10,016 nucleotides of DNA from an uncultured Treponema sp. (GTDB lineage: Bacteria; Spirochaetota; Spirochaetia; Treponematales; Treponemataceae): positions 1 through 10,016 of the forward strand of contig CAJOPO010000005.1 of assembly GCA_905236315.1 (NCBI GenBank). Direction: 5' to 3'. Both the position numbers and the translations under genes were made by a program. The stretch's first letter is position 1. Each line of letters begins with the position of its first letter. A model generated the notes under the pieces. It ran no database searches, was not told the origin of the DNA, and saw only the letters and a program-made list of their open reading frames with translations. Below, piece by piece: positions 6,199 to 10,016 of this stretch.

Positions 6199-7239
6199 AT
6201 GAATATATTTCATATAAAAATACAAAAAGAAAATATACCTATTGGGTCAATACTTTCTCCCATATTAGGCTTTATTGTGTGCATTACAATAATAATATTT
6301 TGTGGTAAAAATCCTTTACAAGCCTTAAGTTCCTTATTTTCTGGAACATTCACAAGTTTATGGTATTTTGGCACCATGCTAAACACAGCCACTTTTTTAA
6401 TGACCGCAGGCGCGGGAAGTGCAATAGCCCTAAAAAGTGGCAATATGAATTTAGGAGGGGAGGGGCAAATATATTTAGGAGGATATATTTCTGCTCTTGT
6501 ATTAACATCTCCACTTCGTATTGTATGGCCTTTAAAGTTTATACTAGCATTAATATTAACACTTATGTTTGGAGCCTTAGTTGCTATAGTATCAGCATTT
6601 TTATATGAACTAAGAGGTGCTACAGTATTACTAACTAGCTTTTTACTTTCTGCAGCCTTAATACCTATTATTGATTCTCTTATACTATCTGCAAATAGTT
6701 CTTCAGGACAGAACTTACTAGCATTTCCTTATATTGACGAGAAGTTTAGATTTTACCAATTATTACCGCCTTCTCCGTTTTGTTTTTCTTTCTTTATAGC
6801 TATAGCAATTTGTGTTATTACATACTTCTTTATGAAACATACTTATATGGGTAGAACTATGGAAATATGGGGAAAAGCCCCAGAGTTCGCAAAGTATTGT
6901 GGATATTCTTCAATAGCAAATTCATTTGTTTCTCTAGCCCTTTCTGGAGCTTTACACTCTCTTACGGGTATGTTTGCCGTTTGTGGAACGTATTACACTT
7001 GCCATAAGGGATTTTATAGTGGAATGGGATGGAATGCTTTAAGTGCTGCATTAATTGTTTCTGCTAATCCTCTTGCTCTAATTCCTGCTTCTATAGTATT
7101 AGCATGGTTATATACCTCTGCAGAAAGAGTAGGACTTACTCAAGGATTTGCTTTTGATATAAGCGGCATTGTTCAAGGCTGTATTCTTTTTGCTATAGCG
7201 ATTCCCTTTTCTTTAACAAAAAAGCCTTTTAGGAAGTAA
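6199..7239 (+). CDS. BMP-type ABC transporter permease 1
   Basis: A 346-residue, very hydrophobic inner-membrane protein with about eight to ten predicted membrane segments, the first at about 18-34. The segment ALKSGNMNLGGEGQIYLGGY (77-96) matches the family's conserved RxGxxNIGxEGQ loop and identifies it as the larger permease of nucleoside-type BMP transporters. Most such permeases are about 340-370 residues, so the length is normal. It would pair with the second permease to form the channel. The ATG directly follows the stop of the ATPase gene with no spacer, which points to translational coupling. Confidence 0.9.
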   Translation: MNIFHIKIQKENIPIGSILSPILGFIVCITIIIFCGKNPLQALSSLFSGTFTSLWYFGTMLNTATFLMTAGAGSAIALKSGNMNLGGEGQIYLGGYISALVLTSPLRIVWPLKFILALILTLMFGALVAIVSAFLYELRGATVLLTSFLLSAALIPIIDSLILSANSSSGQNLLAFPYIDEKFRFYQLLPPSPFCFSFFIAIAICVITYFFMKHTYMGRTMEIWGKAPEFAKYCGYSSIANSFVSLALSGALHSLTGMFAVCGTYYTCHKGFYSGMGWNALSAALIVSANPLALIPASIVLAWLYTSAERVGLTQGFAFDISGIVQGCILFAIAIPFSLTKKPFRK

Positions 7240-7240
7240 A

Positions 7241-8077
7241 ATGAATATTATTTCTGTTTTATTAAATATTATATACATAGCCGCTCCTTTACTAGTTGTA
7301 ACTATGGGAGCCTTAGTAAGCGAGTATGCAGGACGCATGGCAATGTTCCTTGAATATCTTATAAATATGGGAGCCTTTTTTTGTTATGCCTTTATGCTTT
7401 TAAGCCATAATGTAGTATTTGCTTGTTTTGCTTCTGTTCTTTTATGTGCAGCTATAGTATTTGTGCTAGAAAGAATTGCTTCTCGTTTTAATGCAAATAT
7501 GTTTCTTATTTCTCTTGCAATGAATTTATTGTTTGCTTCGTTTACAACTTTTTTTTCTGTTCAAATATTTAAAACAAGAGGTGTTTTATATTCTGAATAT
7601 TTTTTATTCAATGCTCCTAAAACAAGAATAATTACTTCCATATTTTGTTATTTCATAGCGATAGTGGAGATATTAGTATTAAAATATACTCGTCCTGGTT
7701 TAATTATGCGCATTACAGGGAGTGATAGTCAAGTTTTATCATCTCAAGGAATTAGTGCTGATAAATATAGGTGTATTTCTTGGATTGTTGCCTCTGCAAG
7801 CGGAGCGTTTGCAGGCTGTGTTCTAGCTCTTAGACTTTCAGGATATGTACCAGGAATGTCTGGAGGCAGGGGGTGGACTGCACTAGCTGCTGTATTTTTA
7901 GGAAAAAAAAGACCTCTTGTAGTTGCATTATCTGTAATTGTTTTTGCGTTTTGTGAGTTTGCAAGCACTCATTTACAGAATATACAGTTATTTACAAACA
8001 TTCCTTCTGCTATTTTACTTGCATTGCCATACCTTGTGTCTCTTATACTAATAGCATTTGTACCACAAGAAAAATAA
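7241..8077 (+). CDS. BMP-type ABC transporter permease 2
   Basis: A 278-residue, strongly hydrophobic partner permease with about eight membrane segments. GMSGGRGWTALAAVFLGKKRP (205-225) corresponds to the family's GMxxGRGFxALAAxxxGxxxP motif, and MRITGSDSQVLSSQGIS (156-172) to the preceding conserved cytoplasmic loop. The N-terminal EYAGRMAMFLEYLINMGAFF matches only loosely the usual ERAGVVNIGLEGMML loop: the N-I-G-x-E-G core is lost, unlike in the first permease. The ATG lies one base after the previous stop, with AGGAAG before it. This is the last gene of the operon. Slightly short compared with the usual 300 or so residues. Confidence 0.88.
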   Translation: MNIISVLLNIIYIAAPLLVVTMGALVSEYAGRMAMFLEYLINMGAFFCYAFMLLSHNVVFACFASVLLCAAIVFVLERIASRFNANMFLISLAMNLLFASFTTFFSVQIFKTRGVLYSEYFLFNAPKTRIITSIFCYFIAIVEILVLKYTRPGLIMRITGSDSQVLSSQGISADKYRCISWIVASASGAFAGCVLALRLSGYVPGMSGGRGWTALAAVFLGKKRPLVVALSVIVFAFCEFASTHLQNIQLFTNIPSAILLALPYLVSLILIAFVPQEK

Positions 8078-8088
8078 ATTGCATTGTA

Positions 8089-8113
8089 CAAAAAAAGGGG
8101 CAAAGATGCCCCT
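8089..8113 (-). terminator. Terminator of pgk, possibly shared with the operon
   Basis: AGGGGC (8096-8101) and GCCCCT (8108-8113) close a six-base loop. On the minus strand the hairpin is followed by seven T (complement of 8090-8096), a textbook intrinsic terminator about 50 bases after the pgk stop. On the + strand the following sequence CTTAAAT is a poor T tract, so termination of the transporter operon there may be less efficient. Confidence 0.88.
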
Positions 8114-8160
8114 CTTAAATAAAAGAATATAAAATCTAATTATGTAGACTTAACTTTAAA

Positions 8161-9432
8161 TTATTTTGTTGCAAGAATTGCAATGCCAGGTAAAGTTTTT
8201 CCTTCTAAGAATTCCAAAGAAGCTCCTCCACCTGTAGAAACATGGCTCATTTTATCTGCAAGATGGAACTTGTTTACAGCAGCAACACTATCGCCACCAC
8301 CAACAACAGTCATTGCACCATTGCCTGTAGCCTCTGCTACCATTTTTGCAACTGCTTCTGTACCCTTTGCAAATGCGTCAAATTCAAATACGCCTACTGG
8401 ACCATTCCATACAATAGATTTTGCTGTAGAAATAACAGCCTTATATGCTTCTAATGTTTTAGGTCCTACATCCATAGCCATAAGATTATCTGGAATATCT
8501 ACACCATCTACAGAAACTGCTACTGCATCTGGACTAAATTCAGAAGCTCCAACATGGTCAACAGGCAATAAAATCTTTACACCCTTTGCACTTGCGTCAT
8601 TAAGGAGTTTTTTAGCAGTATCAATAAAATCATCTTCTACTAAAGATTTTCCTATTTTATGACCTTGTGCTTTTAGGAAGGTATAAGCCATGCCACCGCC
8701 AATAATGAGGGCAGAAGCATTCTTTAAAAGACTCTCTAATACTGCTATTTTTGAAGAAACTTTTGCACCACCAATAATTGCAACTTGGGGCTTTGGAGGT
8801 TCTGTAACCATAGGCTGAATGTATTTAACTTCTTTTTCCATAAGGAAGCCACCAACAGGTTTTTCTGCCATAAACTTAGCTATGGTAGCAGTTGAGGCTT
8901 GGTCACGGTGAGCGGTTCCAAAGGCATCGTTTACAAAAATATCTCCATAAGAAGCTAGTTCTTTTGCCATTGTTTCGCGTTCAGAATCTACTTTACTTGT
9001 TTCCTCTGGGTGAAAGCGAACATTTTCTAGCATAGCAACAGCACCTTCTGGCAATGCTTCGATAGCGGCTTTTTGTCCTAGTGCGTCAGGCAAGAATGTT
9101 ACTGGAGTTCCTAATTTTGAAGCAAAATAGTCTACAACAGGCTTCATTCTGTTTTTACCATTGATAAACTTTTCTTTATCTGCATCTGTAAAAGGTTTAC
9201 CTGCTTTTTCTGCCTTTTCAGCAGCCTTTTTTACGTCTTTTTTAGGGTCACCTAAATGGCTCATTAGAACTAAACTGCGGGGCTTTTGCTCTAGTATGTA
9301 CTTAATGGTAGGTAATGCGGCCATAATACGAGTATCATCTTGTACTACGCCGTCTTTCATAGGAACATTAAAATCAACGCGCATAATAATGCGTTTGCCT
9401 TTTAAATCAACATCTCTTACTGTTTTAATCAT
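8161..9432 (-). CDS. pgk: Phosphoglycerate kinase
   Basis: Glycolytic enzyme that transfers a phosphate from 1,3-bisphosphoglycerate to ADP, giving 3-phosphoglycerate and ATP in the cytoplasm. The full-length 423-residue protein shows RVDFNVP (18-24), Arg35, [10 protein letters not shown] (135-144), [14 protein letters not shown] (168-181), GGAKVSSK (221-228), WNGPVGVFE (342-350), GGGDS (378-382) and the C-terminal [16 protein letters not shown] (401-416). It is some 25-30 residues longer than typical bacterial enzymes because of a Lys/Ala/Glu-rich insert at about 64-95. The HLGRP motif reads HLGDP (59-63), so a residue that usually contacts 3-phosphoglycerate is Asp rather than Arg. From memory this variant also occurs in other spirochetes. 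GGAGGA lies before ATG 9432. The gene is monocistronic with its own promoter and terminator. Confidence 0.98.
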   Translation of the reverse strand: MIKTVRDVDLKGKRIIMRVDFNVPMKDGVVQDDTRIMAALPTIKYILEQKPRSLVLMSHLGDPKKDVKKAAEKAEKAGKPFTDADKEKFINGKNRMKPVVDYFASKLGTPVTFLPDALGQKAAIEALPEGAVAMLENVRFHPEETSKVDSERETMAKELASYGDIFVNDAFGTAHRDQASTATIAKFMAEKPVGGFLMEKEVKYIQPMVTEPPKPQVAIIGGAKVSSKIAVLESLLKNASALIIGGGMAYTFLKAQGHKIGKSLVEDDFIDTAKKLLNDASAKGVKILLPVDHVGASEFSPDAVAVSVDGVDIPDNLMAMDVGPKTLEAYKAVISTAKSIVWNGPVGVFEFDAFAKGTEAVAKMVAEATGNGAMTVVGGGDSVAAVNKFHLADKMSHVSTGGGASLEFLEGKTLPGIAILATK

Positions 9433-9458
9433 ACTATTTATCCTCCATGGATACTTTT

Positions 9459-9487
9459 ATTATACAGTAAATATGGCAAAAAAGCAA
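9459..9487 (-). promoter_or_regulatory. Promoter of pgk
   Basis: On the minus strand TTGCTT (9487-9482) and a perfect TATAAT (9464-9459) are 17 bases apart. Transcription would begin near 9452, about 20 bases before the start codon, leaving room for the GGAGGA ribosome site (complement of 9441-9446). Confidence 0.75.
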
Positions 9488-9609
9488 ATATTATAGCGAA
9501 TGTTTAATAAAAAAGGCTGTACCTTTGTAGCATAAAGGTTCATTTCTTAGACTACTTTCCTTATGAGAAATCAAGTTTTTGTTATTCATTTTACTTGGTA
9601 AAAACAAAA

Positions 9610-9670
9610 GTTTCATATTGGTGAAACTCTAGTTTCATATTGATGAAACTCTAGTTTCATACGATGAAAC
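9610..9670. repeat. Three tandem 22-base palindromic repeats
   Basis: Three copies of a dyad, GTTTCATATTGGTGAAAC (9610-9627), GTTTCATATTGATGAAAC (9632-9649) and a one-base-shorter GTTTCATACGATGAAAC (9654-9670), are separated each time by TCTA. The period is 22 bases, about two turns of the helix, so all dyads face the same side of the DNA. This could be a cooperative operator array or a small variable tandem repeat. The surrounding gene-free region 9488-9821 otherwise shows only a weak hairpin (ACCTTT/AAAGGT, 9521-9539) and a TTGACA at 9755-9760 with no convincing -10 box. Confidence 0.8.
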
Positions 9671-9821
9671 AAGGCGGTTATGGTACGAAAATATGCTCAT
9701 TTCTTGTTATTTTAGCACTTAATACGGCAATCTATTTTCACCTTTAATTGTGAATTGACAAAAGACTATAGGGTAAAAAAAGATAATAACAGCATACATT
9801 TTGAAACACGTTTAAAATTTT

Positions 9822-9897
9822 GCGCAGTATACTGCGCTAGTAGGGTTGACTTAACCCTACTAGCCCGAAGCAGCGTTTCACGCGCTTCGGGCTAGTA
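9822..9897 (+). promoter_or_regulatory. Palindrome cluster with competing stems in a 5' leader
   Basis: GCGCAGTATACTGCGC (9822-9837) is a perfect palindrome. It abuts hairpin A, CTAGTAGGGTT (9837-9847) with AACCCTACTAG (9853-9863), 11 perfect pairs around a five-base loop. Hairpin B pairs 9858-9871 with 9884-9897 (14 perfect pairs, plus GCG/CGC inside after a bulged A). A and B share 9858-9863, so they cannot both form fully. B ends 13 bases before an AGGAG ribosome site (9910-9914) and is followed after five bases by TTTTT. This looks like an attenuator or RNA-stability leader for the gene starting at 9923, although a repeat origin is possible. Confidence 0.55.
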
Positions 9898-9922
9898 AAC
9901 ACTTTTTATAGGAGACTTTTAT

Positions 9923-9959
9923 ATGAAAAAACAAATCTTTTCTAAAAAAAATGGCAGCT
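9923..9959 (+). pseudogene. 5' fragment of a gene interrupted by an insertion sequence
   Basis: ATG 9923 follows AGGAG (9910-9914) at a spacing of eight bases and begins MKKQIFSKKNGS. After twelve codons the sequence passes into what looks like an IS3-type end at 9960, and the frame stops two codons later (TGA, 9965-9967). A good ribosome site plus an elaborate leader suggests that a real, once expressed gene was disrupted. The Lys-rich start could precede a signal or prepilin-like segment, but too little remains to name it. The rest should lie beyond the right end of the element, outside the window. Confidence 0.5.
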
Positions 9960-10016
9960 TGAACTGACCCCAAATTTTAGGACAGTTCACTTATTAGGAG
10001 GTTTTTTATGAAAAAA
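9960..10016 (+). mobile_element. Left end of an IS3-family-like insertion sequence (partial)
   Basis: The sequence from 9960 starts with TGAACTGACCCC, then AAATTTTAGGACAGTTCA. A TG terminus, the ACCCC/GGACA pattern and a transposase-type start codon about 48 bases inside are typical of IS3-family (IS150-like) left ends. TGAACTG (9960-9966) and CAGTTCA (9983-9989) also form an internal inverted repeat. The element runs off the window, so its right end, target duplication and transposase cannot be checked. Confidence 0.6.
10008..10016 (+). CDS. Start of a putative IS transposase ORF (3 codons)
   Basis: ATG AAA AAA at the window edge is preceded by a perfect AGGAGG (9996-10001) at a spacing of six bases. 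Its position just inside the IS-like end fits OrfA of an IS3-family element, whose products often begin with lysines. Only three codons are visible, so the assignment rests on the context. Confidence 0.5.

Noticed and set aside
8183..8662. Long open frame opposite pgk
   Set aside because: It lies entirely antisense to a highly conserved gene and has no ribosome site or recognisable fold.
9610..9670. CRISPR-like array
   Set aside because: The units are separated by a constant TCTA rather than unique spacers, there are only three, and no cas gene is near.
9755..9787. TTGACA with GATAAT as a promoter of the disrupted gene
   Set aside because: The spacer is 21 bases, outside the usual range; the real promoter could not be placed.

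Overview
The window looks like chromosomal DNA of a host-associated treponeme (Spirochaetota). It is AT-rich, with a phosphoglycerate kinase of the spirochete-like 'HLGDP' type carrying a Lys/Ala-rich insert, a relaxed spirochete-style lipobox, and a BMP-family uptake operon reminiscent of the treponemal purine-nucleoside system (PnrA and partners). The genus is inferred from protein character, not from a search.

Layout. Positions 1-122 hold the end of an intergenic region with a short dispersed-type repeat and a possible truncated minus-strand gene start. A solitary FecE/BtuD-like ABC ATPase (162-1010, +) converges on an M29 aminopeptidase-like gene (1071-2381, -) across a shared hairpin terminator. 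A gene-free stretch (2382-2961) contains the aminopeptidase promoter, a GC-richer block of consecutive hairpins (2677-2822), and a consensus promoter for tRNA-Lys(TTT) at 2962-3034, which has its own terminator.

The centre is a compact five-gene unit on the + strand: a MarR-family regulator (3173-3610), a BMP-type substrate-binding lipoprotein (about 3691-4704), a double-cassette ABC ATPase (4717-6198) and two permeases (6199-7239 and 7241-8077). The four transporter genes are packed with 0-12 bases between them. A nearly identical 15-base motif (GTTTGAAAyAAAACT) lies at the predicted start point of the marR transcript and inside the -35/-10 spacer of the transporter promoter. The simplest reading is that the MarR protein represses both itself and the transporter. 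A second, LacI-type palindrome sits at the predicted transporter start point. The binding protein seems to start at an ATC codon, and the ATPase has one degenerate and one intact composite ATP site.

Convergent to the operon is pgk (8161-9432, -), with a clear promoter and terminator. The last 500 bases are mostly non-coding. They hold three tandem 22-base dyads (9610-9670), a cluster of palindromes with mutually exclusive stems (9822-9897), and the first 12 codons of an unknown gene cut at 9960 by what looks like the left end of an IS3-family insertion sequence, whose first ORF starts at 10008 and leaves the window.

The strongest candidates for follow-up are the MarR operator pair with the divergent BMP transporter, the ATC-start lipoprotein, the switch-like leader at 9822-9897 and the hairpin block at 2677-2822. 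I saw no CRISPR array, phage genes or recognisable defence system.
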